64,000 bases of DNA from Comamonas phosphati (GTDB lineage Bacteria > Pseudomonadota > Gammaproteobacteria > Burkholderiales > Burkholderiaceae_C). Position 1 is the stretch's first letter. Each line of letters starts with the position of its first letter. Both the position numbers and the translations under genes were made by a program. The stretch lies in NCBI RefSeq assembly GCF_014637085.1, contig NZ_BMEU01000011.1, positions 87,696-151,695 of the forward strand. Reading direction: 5' to 3'. Of this stretch, positions 49,067-58,971 are shown piece by piece. The notes below the pieces were generated by a model. It did not search any database. It saw only the letters and a list, made by a program, of their open reading frames with translations, and was not told the origin of the DNA.

Positions 49067-49573
49067 ATGAATTTCATCCGTCATTCCATTCATATCCTGG
49101 GCCTGCTGTTCATGCTTTGCATGGGCACGGCATGGGCGCCGTCCGCTGCTGCCGAGACCTTTTATGACTCGGCGCGCGGCATCACGCCCATCATGCAGGA
49201 AACCAAGCCGCCGGTGCTGGGCAATGCCGTCAACGACGACGTGCGCCGCACGCGCAACTACACCTGGCAACCGCCCACGATTCCCCATCGCGTGGACGGC
49301 TACCAGGTGGACAAGAACTTCAACAAATGCATGGACTGCCACTCGCGTGCCAAGGCCGAGTTTTCCCAGGCCGTGCCGGTCTCGGTGACGCACTACATGG
49401 ACCGTGACGGCCATATGCTGGGACAGGTGTCCACGCGGCGCTACTTCTGCCAGCAGTGCCATGTGGCCCAGGATGCCGTGCGGCCCCTGGTCAACAACAC
49501 CTTCGAAGACGTGGACACCGTGATCCTGAAGGCCATGCGCTCCCAGCCGGGCAAGGCGCCCAAGAAAAACTGA
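49067..49573 (+). CDS. napB: Diheme cytochrome c subunit NapB
   Basis: NapB is the periplasmic electron-transfer partner of NapA. The 168-residue precursor has a signal peptide (MNFIRHSIHILGLLFMLCMGTAWAPSAAA) and two heme-c sites, CMDCH (88-92) and CQQCH (128-132), with HYMDRDGHM between. ATG 49067 is chosen since AAAGGAG lies 8 bp before it; an ATG at 49049 overlapping the napA stop lacks a site. Heme attachment needs the ccm genes downstream. Confidence 0.95.
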   Translation: MNFIRHSIHILGLLFMLCMGTAWAPSAAAETFYDSARGITPIMQETKPPVLGNAVNDDVRRTRNYTWQPPTIPHRVDGYQVDKNFNKCMDCHSRAKAEFSQAVPVSVTHYMDRDGHMLGQVSTRRYFCQQCHVAQDAVRPLVNNTFEDVDTVILKAMRSQPGKAPKKN

Positions 49574-49597
49574 CGCTGCGGCGCACGAGGTTCATCC

Positions 49598-50251
49598 ATG
49601 TTGACACTTCTCAAGCGCTACTGGGCGGTGGTCCGCCGCCCCAGCGTGCATTTCAGTCTGGGCTTTCTGACCATCGGCGGCTTCATCGGCGGCATTCTGT
49701 TCTGGGGCGCGTTCAACACGGCCATGGAGCTGACCAATACGGAGAAATTCTGTACCGGTTGCCATGAGATGCGGGACAACGTGTTCGCCGAGCTCAAGAG
49801 CACGATCCACTACACCAACCGCTCGGGCGTGCGCGCCGTGTGCTCCAACTGCCACGTGCCGCACGACTGGACCGACAAGATCGCCCGCAAGATGCAGGCA
49901 TCCAAGGAAGTCTGGGGCAAGATCTTCGGCACCATCGACACGCCCGAGAAATTCCAGGAAAAGCGGCTGGAGCTGGCGCAGCACGAGTGGGCGCGCTTCA
50001 AGGCCAACGATTCGCTGGAATGCCGCAACTGCCACAACTACGACTCCATGGATCTGACGCGCCAGAGCCAGCGTGCGCAGAACATGCACAGCACCTATCT
50101 GGCCAGCAAGGATAAGACCTGCATCGACTGCCACAAGGGCATTGCGCACAAGTTGCCTCACATCCCTCCCGGACAGGGCCCCAGCGATACGCCGGGCCAG
50201 AAAGTGCCTGAACCGGCCGCGCCGGGGGCCTCGGTCGCTGTGGCGCAATAG
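49598..50251 (+). CDS. napC: Tetraheme quinol dehydrogenase NapC
   Basis: NapC passes electrons from the quinol pool to NapB. The 217-residue protein has one N-terminal membrane helix (around 20-40) and four heme motifs: CTGCH (52-56), CSNCH (82-86), CRNCH (142-146) and CIDCH (175-179), as in the NapC/NirT family. The Pro-rich tail after residue 185 is variable. It is followed after 4 bp by ccmA, tying nitrate reduction to cytochrome c maturation. Confidence 0.96.
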   Translation: MLTLLKRYWAVVRRPSVHFSLGFLTIGGFIGGILFWGAFNTAMELTNTEKFCTGCHEMRDNVFAELKSTIHYTNRSGVRAVCSNCHVPHDWTDKIARKMQASKEVWGKIFGTIDTPEKFQEKRLELAQHEWARFKANDSLECRNCHNYDSMDLTRQSQRAQNMHSTYLASKDKTCIDCHKGIAHKLPHIPPGQGPSDTPGQKVPEPAAPGASVAVAQ

Positions 50252-50255
50252 CGGT

Positions 50256-50945
50256 ATGGACGTTTCGGCAACGGCCGCTTCCAGCTGTCTTTCGGTATCC
50301 GGTCTGGGCTGCGTGCGCGGTGGCCGGGTGCTGCTGCGCAATCTGGACCTTGAGCTGGGCGCTGGCCAATTGCTGATGCTGCGCGGCCATAACGGCGCGG
50401 GCAAGAGCAGCCTGCTGCGCTGCCTGGCCGGCCTGCTGCCATGGCGCGCGGGCAGCCTCCAATGGGGCGGAAAAATGCTGGTACCCCAGGGTGCAGCCTA
50501 CCAGCGGCAACTGGCCTATATGGGACATCAGGCCGGGATGAGCGATGCCTTGACCGGGCTGGAGAATCTGCGCTTTTCGCTGGATCTGCTGGCTGTGCCC
50601 TGGGATGACGTGGCTGTGCAGGCGGCTCTGCAGGCCTTGTCGGTGAAGGATGCGGCCTCGCGGCCTTTCGGCCGCCTGTCCCAGGGCCAGCGCCGGCGGC
50701 TGGGCCTGGCCCGGGTGCTGCTGTGCGGGCGTCCGCTGTGGCTGCTGGACGAGCCGGACAACTGCCTGGACGCGCAGGGCGAACACTATCTGGGTCAGGC
50801 GCTGGCGCGGCATCTGGCAGCGGGTGGATTGGCCGTGGTGGCTTCGCACCGCAGCCTGGCGTTGCCGGCATCCCGCGTGTCGGTACTGGATCTGTCCCGG
50901 GCTGTGGCCGGGGCGGCAAATAATGAGCAGGTGGCTGTTTGCTGA
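50256..50945 (+). CDS. ccmA: Heme exporter ATPase CcmA
   Basis: CcmA is the ATPase of the CcmABCD complex, which releases heme-loaded CcmE in System I cytochrome c maturation. The 229-residue protein shows Walker A GHNGAGKSS, signature LSQGQRRRLGLARVL, Walker B LWLLDEPDNCLD and the H-loop VVASHR. It begins 4 bp after napC and overlaps ccmB. Confidence 0.93.
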   Translation: MDVSATAASSCLSVSGLGCVRGGRVLLRNLDLELGAGQLLMLRGHNGAGKSSLLRCLAGLLPWRAGSLQWGGKMLVPQGAAYQRQLAYMGHQAGMSDALTGLENLRFSLDLLAVPWDDVAVQAALQALSVKDAASRPFGRLSQGQRRRLGLARVLLCGRPLWLLDEPDNCLDAQGEHYLGQALARHLAAGGLAVVASHRSLALPASRVSVLDLSRAVAGAANNEQVAVC

Positions 50946-51595
50946 GAGCTGTTTGCGCCAGAGAGTTGAAGCTGGCCGCCCGAAGGCCTTCCGATGCCCT
51001 GGGCGGGCTGTTGTTCTTCGTGCTGGTGGGCAGTCTTTTCCCGCTGTCCCTGGGGCCCGATGCAGCCTTGCTGAAACAGATCGCGCCGGGCATTGTGTGG
51101 GTGGCGGCCTTGCTGGCCGTGCTGCTGGGGCAGCACCGGCTGTTCGAGAACGACATGGCCGACGGTTCGCTGGAACAGTGGCTGCTGGCACCGGCGCCTT
51201 TGCCGCTGCTGGTGGGGCTCAAGGTGGCCGCGCACTGGCTGCTGAGCGTGCTGCCCCTGCTGCTGGTGGCTCCCTTGCTGGGCTGGCAGTACGGACTGGA
51301 TGGCGAAGTCATCGGTGTTCTGCTGGCATCGCTGGCCTTGGGTACGCCCAGCCTGTGCCTGCTCGCGGCCCTGGGCGCGGCACTGACGCTGGGCGTGCGG
51401 GGGCAGTTGCTGCTGGCGCTGGTGGTGCTGCCGCTGAGCGTGCCGATTCTGATCTTCGGCAGCCATGCCGTGGCCCAGGCCCAGCAGGGGCTGAGCGCCG
51501 CGCCAGCACTCAATCTGCTGGGAGCCTGCCTGTGCCTGGCGATTCTGGCCGGCCCCTGGGCCATAGCGGGCGCCTTGCGCCTCGCGCTGGAGTGA
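50939..51595 (+). CDS. ccmB: Heme exporter permease CcmB
   Basis: CcmB is the inner-membrane partner of CcmA. The 218-residue protein has about six membrane helices and the family signatures ARELKLAARRPSDALGGLLFFVLVGSLFPLSLGPD and IAPGIVWVAALLAVLLGQHRLFENDMADGSLEQWL. No ATG is available between the upstream in-frame stop (50924) and the conserved region, so the start is TTG 50939 (or CTG 50942), inside the end of ccmA. A dispersed repeat follows 12 bases after the stop. Confidence 0.92.
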   Translation: MLRAVCARELKLAARRPSDALGGLLFFVLVGSLFPLSLGPDAALLKQIAPGIVWVAALLAVLLGQHRLFENDMADGSLEQWLLAPAPLPLLVGLKVAAHWLLSVLPLLLVAPLLGWQYGLDGEVIGVLLASLALGTPSLCLLAALGAALTLGVRGQLLLALVVLPLSVPILIFGSHAVAQAQQGLSAAPALNLLGACLCLAILAGPWAIAGALRLALE

Positions 51596-51607
51596 TCGAA
51601 TGAAGCA

Positions 51608-51739
51608 CCCCCTGAGCGGCTTTGCCGCTTCCCCCTCTCTCTACGCGCTGCGCGCTAGGGGAGGGGGACGCAGCCCTCGCTGCGGGGCGGCCCTTGCTTG
51701 GCTGCCCTGGCCGGGGTTGCGCCATTTCCATACGCAGCG
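51608..51739 (+). repeat. Post-stop dispersed repeat, copy B (between ccmB and ccmC)
   Basis: It begins CCCCCTGAG 12 bases after the ccmB stop, then GCGGC-TTT-GCCGC, a long C-run/G-run hairpin and GGGGCGGCCCTTGCTTGGC. It has the same orientation relative to the gene as copies A, C and D. The remaining bases to 51823 hold no gene; the ccmC ribosome binding site is weak. Confidence 0.82.
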
Positions 51740-51823
51740 CAGTGGCCTTCAAACGTTGTTGAAAAAAAGAGAGCTGATATCGCAGACTCAGTATGCGTTT
51801 GAAGCTATTTTTACCCTCAAAGA

Positions 51824-52564
51824 ATGAATACAGTGATTCCCTCTGTTCCCGAAAGGCGCCGTTGGCGCCAATTGGCCTCGCCCCCGGTTTTCTACCACTG
51901 GGCGGGCCGGGTCTGGCCCTGGATGGCCGTGCTGGCCGCCGTGCTGGCAACTGCCGGCCTGTGGGTCGGGTTCGGGCTGGCGCCTACCGACCACCAGCAG
52001 GGCGAGGTCTACCGCATCATCTTTCTGCACGTGCCGGCGGCCTGGATGTCCATGTTCATCTATCTGGTCGCCGCGGCCCATGCGGCCCTGGGGCTGATCT
52101 ACGGCACGCGCCTGTCGCCCCTGCTGGCGCGGGCCCTGGCGCCCACGGGCGCGCTGTTCACCGCCATTGCCTTGTGGACCGGCGCGGCCTGGGGCAAGCC
52201 CACCTGGGGAACCTGGTGGGTGTGGGACGCCCGGCTGACTTCGGAGCTGATCCTGCTGTTCCTGTACCTCGGCTACATGGCCATGGTCTCGGCCGTCGAG
52301 GATTCGCGCCGGGCCGACGGTGCCGGCGCCATCGTGCTGCTGGCCGGCGTGGTCAATATCCCCATCATCTATTTCTCGGTGCAGTGGTGGAGCACCCTGC
52401 ACCAGGGCGCCAGCATACGCATGGACGCGGCGCCCAGCATGACGCACACCATGCTGGCCGGCATGCTGCTGATGGCGCTGGCCTGCTGGGCCTATACGCT
52501 GGCCGTGGCCCTGGTGCGCACCCGTTGCCTGATCCTGGAACGCGCCCGTGAGGAAAGCCTGTAA
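51824..52564 (+). CDS. ccmC: Heme-handling protein CcmC
   Basis: CcmC delivers heme to CcmE. The 246-residue protein has six membrane helices and the tryptophan-rich motif WGTWWVWDARLTSELIL, with conserved histidines in FLHVPAAWM and STLHQGASI. It lies after a 228-bp gap from ccmB that contains a dispersed repeat, and overlaps ccmD (TAATG). Confidence 0.95.
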   Translation: MNTVIPSVPERRRWRQLASPPVFYHWAGRVWPWMAVLAAVLATAGLWVGFGLAPTDHQQGEVYRIIFLHVPAAWMSMFIYLVAAAHAALGLIYGTRLSPLLARALAPTGALFTAIALWTGAAWGKPTWGTWWVWDARLTSELILLFLYLGYMAMVSAVEDSRRADGAGAIVLLAGVVNIPIIYFSVQWWSTLHQGASIRMDAAPSMTHTMLAGMLLMALACWAYTLAVALVRTRCLILERAREESL

Positions 52565-52710
52565 TGCAAGACCATGCCTTTTTCATCGCCCTGGCCTACG
52601 GCGTGAGCGTGGCGGCGCTGGCCATCGAACTGGCCTGCGTGTACGTGCGCAGCCGCCGCCTGCGCGGCGAGGCTGAATTCGCCGCTGAACCCGTCAAGGA
52701 GCGCCCATGA
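52564..52710 (+). CDS. ccmD: Heme exporter protein CcmD
   Basis: This 48-residue protein ([20 protein letters not shown], then a basic RSRRLRG segment) has one membrane helix and fits CcmD, the small subunit that helps release heme-CcmE from CcmABC. It starts on the last base of the ccmC stop and its own stop overlaps the ccmE ATG. Sequence conservation in this family is low; the assignment rests mainly on size and position. Confidence 0.88.
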   Translation: MQDHAFFIALAYGVSVAALAIELACVYVRSRRLRGEAEFAAEPVKERP

Positions 52711-53144
52711 AGCCGCGCCAGCGCCGTTTGCTGTGGGTGCTTGCAGGCCTGGTGCTGGTGGCGACGGCCGTCACGCTGGTGCTGCGCGCGCTCAATTCCA
52801 ATGTGATGTTCTTCTACAGCCCCAGCCAGGTCCGGGCCGGCTCGGTGCCCCATGGGGCTGCCTTTCGGTTGGGCGGGCTGGTGGAGCGGGGCTCGTTGCA
52901 GCGCAGCGACGACGGGATGCTGCTGAAGTTCGTCGTAACCGACGAAGTGCAGCGCGTGCCCGTGGAGTACCGCGGCCTTCTGCCCGACCTGTTCCGCGAA
53001 GGCAAGGGCGTGGTGGTCTCTGGCAGGCTGCAGCCGGACGGGGGCTTTCAGGCCACCGAAGTGCTGGCCAAGCATGACGAGAACTACATGCCGCCCGAGG
53101 CGGCCCATGCGCTGAAGAACGCCGAAAAAGGAGGGCGCCCATGA
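52707..53144 (+). CDS. ccmE: Heme chaperone CcmE
   Basis: CcmE binds heme covalently in the periplasm and hands it to the CcmF ligase. The 145-residue protein has an N-terminal membrane anchor ([19 protein letters not shown]), an OB-fold domain with [11 protein letters not shown], and the heme-attachment His123 with Tyr127 in [12 protein letters not shown]. It overlaps ccmD and ccmF. Confidence 0.96.
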   Translation: MKPRQRRLLWVLAGLVLVATAVTLVLRALNSNVMFFYSPSQVRAGSVPHGAAFRLGGLVERGSLQRSDDGMLLKFVVTDEVQRVPVEYRGLLPDLFREGKGVVVSGRLQPDGGFQATEVLAKHDENYMPPEAAHALKNAEKGGRP

Positions 53145-55150
53145 TCGCGGAGCTGGGTGTCTTTGCCCTGGTGCTGGCGCTGGTCGTGGCGTCCCTGCTG
53201 GCCGTTTTGCCGCTGGCCGGGGCCCATTGGGGCCTGGCGGGCTGGGTGAGGCTGGCCAGACCGGCCGCGGCGCTGCAATGCCTGCTGTGCGTGCTGTCGG
53301 CGGCCAGCCTGTTCTGGTGTTTCTGGAGCGGCGATTTCTCGGTGCTGTATGTGGCCGCCAATTCGCACAGCGAACTGCCCATGGCCTACAAGCTGGCGGC
53401 CTTCTGGGGCGGGCACGAAGGTTCCATGCTGCTGTGGCAGCTGATGCTGTCGGGCTGGACCCTGGCCGTGGCCTGGCGCAGCCGCGATCTGCCGCCGGCC
53501 TTCTTGGCCCGGGTGCTGGCGGTGCTGGGCTGGATCAGCGTGGGCCTGCTGCTGTTTTTGCTCTTCCTGTCCAACCCGTTCACGCGGTTGGTGCCGGCAG
53601 CGCCCGAAGGCAAGGATCTGAACCCCTTGCTGCAGGACCCCGGCATGGTGCTGCATCCGCCGCTGCTGTACATGGGCTATGTGGGCTTTGCCGTGCCGTT
53701 CGCGTTTGCGCTGGCGGCGCTGATCTCCGGCGAGATGGGGGCGGCCTGGGCGCGTTGGTCGCGTTCGTGGACGCTGGCGGCCTGGGGTTTTCTGACGCTG
53801 GGCATTCTGCTGGGCAGTGCCTGGGCCTATTACGTGCTGGGCTGGGGCGGCTGGTGGTTCTGGGACCCCGTGGAGAATGCCTCCTTCATGCCCTGGCTGG
53901 TGGGCACGGCGCTGGTGCATTCGCTGATCGTCACCGACCAGCGCGGGGCCTTCCGCAGCTGGTCGGCCCTGCTGGCCATCTGCGCCTTCTCGCTGAGCCT
54001 GCTGGGCACCTTTCTCGTGCGCTCGGGCGTGCTGACCTCGGTCCATGCCTTTGCCGTCGACCCCGGGCGGGGGCTCTATATCCTGTGCTTCATCGTGGCC
54101 GTGGTGGGCAGCTCGCTGTGGCTGTTTGCCTGGCGGGCGCCGGGGCTGGGGCGCGGCTCGGGGCAGTTCGCCATGCTGTCGCGCGAGACCTTCTTGCTGA
54201 TCAACAACGTGCTGTTCAGCGCCGCGGCGCTGGCGGTGCTGATCGGCACCCTGTATCCGCTGGCGCTGGATGTGCTGAGCGGCGAGAAAATTTCCGTGGG
54301 GCCGCCGTACTTCGATGCCGTGTTCCTGCCCCTGGTGCTGCCGGCCCTGGCCCTGATGGGCGTGGGCACGGTGGCGCGCTGGAAAAGCAGTTCCGCCGGC
54401 GAGCTGTGGCGCGGCCTGCGCATGGCGCTGGTGCTCAGCGTTGCCTGCGCGCTGGTGTTGGCGCTGGCTGGCGGCCGGCTGGGGTGGCGCCTGTCGCCCG
54501 CCACCTTGCTGGGCCTGGCGCTGGGCCTGTGGTGTCTTCTCGGCACCCTGGTCCATCTCTGGCAGCGTCTTCTGCAAGCTCTTGAGAAAGGACAGCTGGG
54601 GCAGCGCCTGGCGCGCCAGAGCTGGGGCTGGTGGGGCATGCTGCTGGCCCATGCGGGCGTGGGCATCTTCGTGCTGGCCGTCAGTCTGGCCGATGGCCTG
54701 GAAAGCCGCCACGAAACCACGCTGGCGCAGGGCGAGGCCGTCGAAGTCGGCGGCTACAGCTTCCGCTTCGACAGCCTGGGGCCGGCCCAGGGGCCCAACT
54801 ACGATGCCCGGCGTGCGCAGTTCAGCGTCTCCTGGGCGGGAGGGGAGGCGTGGACCATGTATCCGGAAAAACGCGTCTATCGCGCCCAGGGCATGGCGCT
54901 GAGCCAGGCCGCCATCGACAGCAGCTGGACGCGCGACGTGTTCGTCGCCCTGGGCGAGCCGCTGGACGAACAAGGCCTGCGCTGGACCGTGCGACTGCAG
55001 ATCAAGCCCTTCATGGACTGGGTCTGGATCGGCGTGCTGATGATGGCGCTGGGGGCCGGCCTGAGCCTGATGGATGGACGCTTCCGCCTGGCAGTGCGCC
55101 GCCGTACCCGCAGCCAGCCCGGCATCTCTGCTCTGGAAGGAGCCGCCTGA
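53141..55150 (+). CDS. ccmF: Cytochrome c heme lyase subunit CcmF
   Basis: CcmF joins heme to apocytochromes with CcmH and CcmI. The 669-residue membrane protein has about 14-15 helices and the signature [28 protein letters not shown], with the typical [28 protein letters not shown] near residue 75. A periplasmic domain lies near the C-terminus. It overlaps ccmE by four bases and ccmG by one. Confidence 0.97.
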   Translation: MIAELGVFALVLALVVASLLAVLPLAGAHWGLAGWVRLARPAAALQCLLCVLSAASLFWCFWSGDFSVLYVAANSHSELPMAYKLAAFWGGHEGSMLLWQLMLSGWTLAVAWRSRDLPPAFLARVLAVLGWISVGLLLFLLFLSNPFTRLVPAAPEGKDLNPLLQDPGMVLHPPLLYMGYVGFAVPFAFALAALISGEMGAAWARWSRSWTLAAWGFLTLGILLGSAWAYYVLGWGGWWFWDPVENASFMPWLVGTALVHSLIVTDQRGAFRSWSALLAICAFSLSLLGTFLVRSGVLTSVHAFAVDPGRGLYILCFIVAVVGSSLWLFAWRAPGLGRGSGQFAMLSRETFLLINNVLFSAAALAVLIGTLYPLALDVLSGEKISVGPPYFDAVFLPLVLPALALMGVGTVARWKSSSAGELWRGLRMALVLSVACALVLALAGGRLGWRLSPATLLGLALGLWCLLGTLVHLWQRLLQALEKGQLGQRLARQSWGWWGMLLAHAGVGIFVLAVSLADGLESRHETTLAQGEAVEVGGYSFRFDSLGPAQGPNYDARRAQFSVSWAGGEAWTMYPEKRVYRAQGMALSQAAIDSSWTRDVFVALGEPLDEQGLRWTVRLQIKPFMDWVWIGVLMMALGAGLSLMDGRFRLAVRRRTRSQPGISALEGAA

Positions 55151-55668
55151 TGCGCTTTGCCCTGCCGCTGGCGATATTCCTGGGTCTGGCCGTGATGCTG
55201 GGCCTGGGCCTGCAACGCGACCCGCGGGCCTTGCCCTCGGCCCTGTTGGAGCAGCCGGCTCCGGCCATTGCTCTGCCGCTGCTCGAAGACCCCCGGCAGC
55301 GCCTGGAGCTGCGATCCATGCGCGGCCAGGTCTGGCTGCTCAATGTCTGGGCCTCGTGGTGTGCGCCCTGCCGCCAGGAACTGCCCGTGCTGGCCGAGCT
55401 CTCGCGGCGCGACCAGGTACCCGTCTATGGCCTCAACTACAAGGACCAGCCCGACAAGGCCCGCGCGCTGTTGCGCGTGGCCGGCAACCCCTACCGTGCC
55501 TCGGCCGTGGATGCCGATGGCCGGGTGGGCATGGATTTCGGCATCCAGGGCGTGCCCGAAACCTTTGTCATCGACGGCCAGGGCCGCGTGCGCTTTCGCC
55601 ATACGGGGCCGGTGACGGCAGAAATCTGGCGCGACAAGCTCCTGCCCGTGCTCAGGAGCGTGAAATGA
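55150..55668 (+). CDS. ccmG: Thiol:disulfide interchange protein CcmG/DsbE
   Basis: CcmG keeps apocytochrome cysteines reduced. The 172-residue protein has an N-terminal membrane anchor (FALPLAIFLGLAVMLGLGL), the active site WASWCAPCRQELP (Cys71, Cys74) and the cis-proline GVPETFVIDGQG typical of DsbE. It overlaps ccmF and ccmH by a few bases. Confidence 0.95.
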   Translation: MRFALPLAIFLGLAVMLGLGLQRDPRALPSALLEQPAPAIALPLLEDPRQRLELRSMRGQVWLLNVWASWCAPCRQELPVLAELSRRDQVPVYGLNYKDQPDKARALLRVAGNPYRASAVDADGRVGMDFGIQGVPETFVIDGQGRVRFRHTGPVTAEIWRDKLLPVLRSVK

Positions 55669-56111
55669 GATTTTTTGGATTGACGCTGGCGGTGCTGCTG
55701 GCCGGGGCAAATGCCCAGGCTGCGCAGGATTTGCAGGACCGCGAAATGGCCCTGGCCGGACAGCTGCGCTGCGTCGTCTGCCAGAACCAGACCGTGGCCG
55801 AGTCGCGGGCTCCCATGGCCGAGGACATGCGCCGCGAGATCCGCACCCAGTTGGAGGAGGGGCGCAGCGATACCGAGGTGGTCGCCTTCTTCGAGCAGCG
55901 CTACGGTGCCTTTGTGCGCTACAACCCGCCCTGGAAACCGTCGACCTGGCTGCTGTGGTACGGCCCCTTTGTGGCGGTGCTGGGCGGCTTCGTGCTGCTG
56001 CTGCGCACCCTGCGCCGCAGCCGTCCCGAGAATACGCCGCTGACCCCGGCACAGCGCGAGCGCGCACGGCAATGGCTGGATGATGACGCCGAAAACAAGG
56101 AGCGCCCATGA
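55665..56111 (+). CDS. ccmH: Cytochrome c maturation protein CcmH
   Basis: CcmH is the periplasmic oxidoreductase that holds the apocytochrome. The 148-residue protein has a signal peptide (MRFFGLTLAVLLAGANAQA), the motif LRCVVCQNQTVAESRAPMAEDMR (Cys36, Cys39) and a C-terminal membrane helix (WYGPFVAVLGGFVLLLRTL). It is the short form; the TPR half is the separate ccmI gene, overlapping by four bases. Confidence 0.95.
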   Translation: MRFFGLTLAVLLAGANAQAAQDLQDREMALAGQLRCVVCQNQTVAESRAPMAEDMRREIRTQLEEGRSDTEVVAFFEQRYGAFVRYNPPWKPSTWLLWYGPFVAVLGGFVLLLRTLRRSRPENTPLTPAQRERARQWLDDDAENKERP

Positions 56112-57397
56112 CCCCGATGCACTGGCTGTGGCTGGGTGCCATTGCGTTGATGCTGCTGAGCCTGGCGGTATTGCTGCCGCCATTGCTGACGGATGGCCCG
56201 GCAGAGCTGTCGGCCGCCAAGGGGCATGACGAGGCAACGCTGCGGCGCCTGTACCGGGCCCAGTTGGCCGAACTGGAACAGGAGCGCCTGGGCGCTCGCC
56301 TGAGCGAGGCCGGCCATGCCCAGGCGGTGGAAGAACTGCAGCGCCGCTTGCTGAACGAGCTGGATCGGCCCCGGAAATCACCCGCCTGGCGCCAGAGTCC
56401 ATGGCTGCGCCGTGGCAGCGCATTGGTTCTGGCCGTGTTGCTGCCGGTCGCCGCGTTCGCTCTGTACCTGCAGGTGGGCGACCCCAAGGCGGCGGCGCAA
56501 CTGGCGCAGGCGCAGCCCGGCGCGCATGGCGAGGCGCAGGGCGGGGGGGCGGGCGATGCGCAAGTGCAAGCCATGGTGGACGGGCTGGCCCGCCGTCTTG
56601 AGGAACAACCCCGGAACCTGCCCGGCTGGGTGATGTTGGCCCGTTCCTATGAAACCCTGGAGCGCTATGACGCCGCGGCCCAGGCCTATCGCCGGGGCTT
56701 GCAGGAGGCACAGCGCAGCCAGATGGATGCAGAGGTCCAGGCCAGGCTCTGGGCCGATCTGGCCGACGCGCTGGCGTCGGCCCAGGGCGGCGATCTGGAT
56801 GGCGAAGCCGGCCAGGCCATCGCCCAGGCCCTGCAGCTGCAACCCAATCAGCCCAAGGCGCTGGCCCTGGCCGGCAGTGCCGCCGCGCGCCATGGCGAGC
56901 TGGATGAGGCGCGCCAGCATTGGCAGGCTCTGTTGGCACAGCTGGAACCCGGATCGGACATGGCGCTGCGCGTGCAGGATGATCTGCTCAAGCTGGAAAC
57001 CCTGGCGACCGAAGGCGCTCCGGCTGCCATGGCCAAGGCCCCGGATGCTTCCGGGAGCCGCCTGAGCGGCGAGCTGCGCTGGGCCAAGGGAGATGCTGAG
57101 TGGGTAGGTCATGCCAAGGCCCAGGTCTTTGTGGTGGCGCGTGCCGACGGGCACCCCCGGCCCGTGGCCGTGCTGCGCCTGCCGGCAGCGTCCCTGCCCG
57201 CGCATTTCACGCTGGGGCCGGAAAACCTGCTCGATCCTGCCGTCTCCCTGTCGGCGTTTCCTGCGCTGCGCCTGCAGGCGCGGCTGTCGCTGGACGGCCA
57301 GGCCTTGCCGCAGGCCGGAGATGTCTACAGCCAGGCCTTGTCGGTGCCGCCGGGTGCCTCGGGGTTGGCACTGGAGATAGGCGCCGGCGGCTCTTGA
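56108..57397 (+). CDS. ccmI: Cytochrome c maturation protein CcmI
   Basis: CcmI binds the C-terminus of apocytochromes. The 429-residue protein has two N-terminal membrane helices (MHWLWLGAIALMLLSLAVLLPPLL and [19 protein letters not shown]) flanking a cytoplasmic loop with a leucine-rich segment, then TPR repeats (around 150-300) and a C-terminal beta-rich domain. It is the last ccm gene and converges with the transporter operon, whose stop is 8 bp away; no terminator fits between. Confidence 0.92.
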   Translation: MTPMHWLWLGAIALMLLSLAVLLPPLLTDGPAELSAAKGHDEATLRRLYRAQLAELEQERLGARLSEAGHAQAVEELQRRLLNELDRPRKSPAWRQSPWLRRGSALVLAVLLPVAAFALYLQVGDPKAAAQLAQAQPGAHGEAQGGGAGDAQVQAMVDGLARRLEEQPRNLPGWVMLARSYETLERYDAAAQAYRRGLQEAQRSQMDAEVQARLWADLADALASAQGGDLDGEAGQAIAQALQLQPNQPKALALAGSAAARHGELDEARQHWQALLAQLEPGSDMALRVQDDLLKLETLATEGAPAAMAKAPDASGSRLSGELRWAKGDAEWVGHAKAQVFVVARADGHPRPVAVLRLPAASLPAHFTLGPENLLDPAVSLSAFPALRLQARLSLDGQALPQAGDVYSQALSVPPGASGLALEIGAGGS

Positions 57398-57405
57398 GTC
57401 GGTGT

Positions 57406-58971
57406 TTACGAGCGCATGGAGCGCCGCAGCCAGGCGCTGCCGTAATCCACGGCCATGGACAGCAGCAGCATGGCCAGGATGACCGTTCCGGCCTGGGCGT
57501 AGTGGAACAGCGACAGCTCGAAGTACAGCAACTGCCCCAGGCCGCCGGCGCCCACAAAGCCCAGGATGGCTGCCATGCGGATGTTCATCTCCCAGCGGTA
57601 CAGCGTATAGGCCAGCAGCTGCGGCGCGGCGCCGGGCAGGGTGCCGTAGCAAAAGGCCTGCAGGCCGCCGCTGCCCGCGCGCCTGAGTGCCTGGGCCGGA
57701 GCCGGCGGCGCGTTCTGCAGTGCCTCGGCATACAGCCGGCCCAGCACGCCAGCCGTGTGCAGGGCCAGCGCCAGGGCGCCGGCAAACGGCCCCAGGCCCA
57801 CGGCCAGCGCCGTGATCGTGGCCCAGACCAGTTCGGGCACGGAGCGCAGCAGATTGAGCAGCAGATTCCACGGCCCGCGCCAGCGCGGCAGGGCCAGCAG
57901 CAGGCCCGCGGCCGTGGCCAGCAGCGTGCCGACGACGGAGATGGCCAGCGTCTCCCACACGCCCTTGAGCACCTTGGCCAGCCATTCGTGGCTGAGATCG
58001 GGCGGGAAGAAGCCTTGCACGAACTCGCCCATGCTGCGCGCCGCCGCCTCGGTGAAAAGGGCCGGCAGGTCCATGCCCAGCAGGCGCAGGCTGGCCCACA
58101 GGCCGGCCGCCATGGCCAGGATCAGCAGGCCGCTGCGCCAGCCGAAGGGCAGGGCGCGGGCCTGGGGCGCGGCGTCCAGTGCACGGCGCAGTCCGGTGGA
58201 GAGCAGATCGGCCGCCGCCACCAGCACCATGAAACACAGCGCAATGCTGGCGGCCTCGCCGCCGTTGAGCATTTTCATGGCCTGGTCCATGAGCTGGCCC
58301 AGACCGCCCGCGCCCACAAAGCCCATGACCACGGAGGCGCGGATCGCGCATTCCCAGCGGTACACGGTGTACGAGGTCAGCTCGCGGGCCGCCTGCGGCA
58401 GCAGGCCGTAGAGCAGGGCCTGCATGCGGCCCGCGCCGCTGGCCCGCAGGGCGCGGGCCGGAGCAGGGTCCGCGGACTCCAGGATTTCGGCATAGACCTT
58501 GGCCAGCATGCCGCCATAGGTCAGTCCGAGGGCCAGCACGCCCGCGGTCGGCCCCAGCCCGAAGACGCGCACGAAGACCAGGGCCCAGACCAGCTCGGGA
58601 ATGCCGCGCAGTATGGTGAGCAGGCCGCGCGAGACAGGGTTGAGCGTCATGTGCTCGCGCGCCGCGCCGCTGGCCAGGTAGGACAGCGGCACCGCGATCG
58701 CAAAGGCCAGGGCCATGCCGGCCGAGGCAATGGCCAGGGTTTCCAGCAGGGCCTGGCCCAGGTAACCGAGAAATTCGCCGCTGGTCTCGGGCGGCAGGAA
58801 GTTGGCCAGGAAACGGCCAATGACCCGGAGATTTTCGGGGGCCAGAAACGGCGCCAGGCTGAAGCCCGAGGCCTGCAGCAGCGGCCACAGCAGCACCAGG
58901 GCCAGCAGCAGCCAGCCCAGGCGCCCGCGCGCGGCCGGATCGCGCCTGCCGGTGCCTGCGTTCAGCGGCAT
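57406..58971 (-). CDS. phnE: Phosphonate/selenate-type ABC permease, tandem fusion of two PhnE domains
   Basis: The 521-residue protein contains two copies of the PhnE permease domain. Copy one (about 1-265) has [20 protein letters not shown] and [16 protein letters not shown]; copy two (about 266-521) has [20 protein letters not shown] and [17 protein letters not shown] single polypeptide can thus make the whole membrane channel. ATG 58971 lies inside the end of phnC (10-bp overlap). The substrate could be a phosphonate, phosphite or selenate. Confidence 0.88.
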   Translation of the reverse strand: MPLNAGTGRRDPAARGRLGWLLLALVLLWPLLQASGFSLAPFLAPENLRVIGRFLANFLPPETSGEFLGYLGQALLETLAIASAGMALAFAIAVPLSYLASGAAREHMTLNPVSRGLLTILRGIPELVWALVFVRVFGLGPTAGVLALGLTYGGMLAKVYAEILESADPAPARALRASGAGRMQALLYGLLPQAARELTSYTVYRWECAIRASVVMGFVGAGGLGQLMDQAMKMLNGGEAASIALCFMVLVAAADLLSTGLRRALDAAPQARALPFGWRSGLLILAMAAGLWASLRLLGMDLPALFTEAAARSMGEFVQGFFPPDLSHEWLAKVLKGVWETLAISVVGTLLATAAGLLLALPRWRGPWNLLLNLLRSVPELVWATITALAVGLGPFAGALALALHTAGVLGRLYAEALQNAPPAPAQALRRAGSGGLQAFCYGTLPGAAPQLLAYTLYRWEMNIRMAAILGFVGAGGLGQLLYFELSLFHYAQAGTVILAMLLLSMAVDYGSAWLRRSMRS

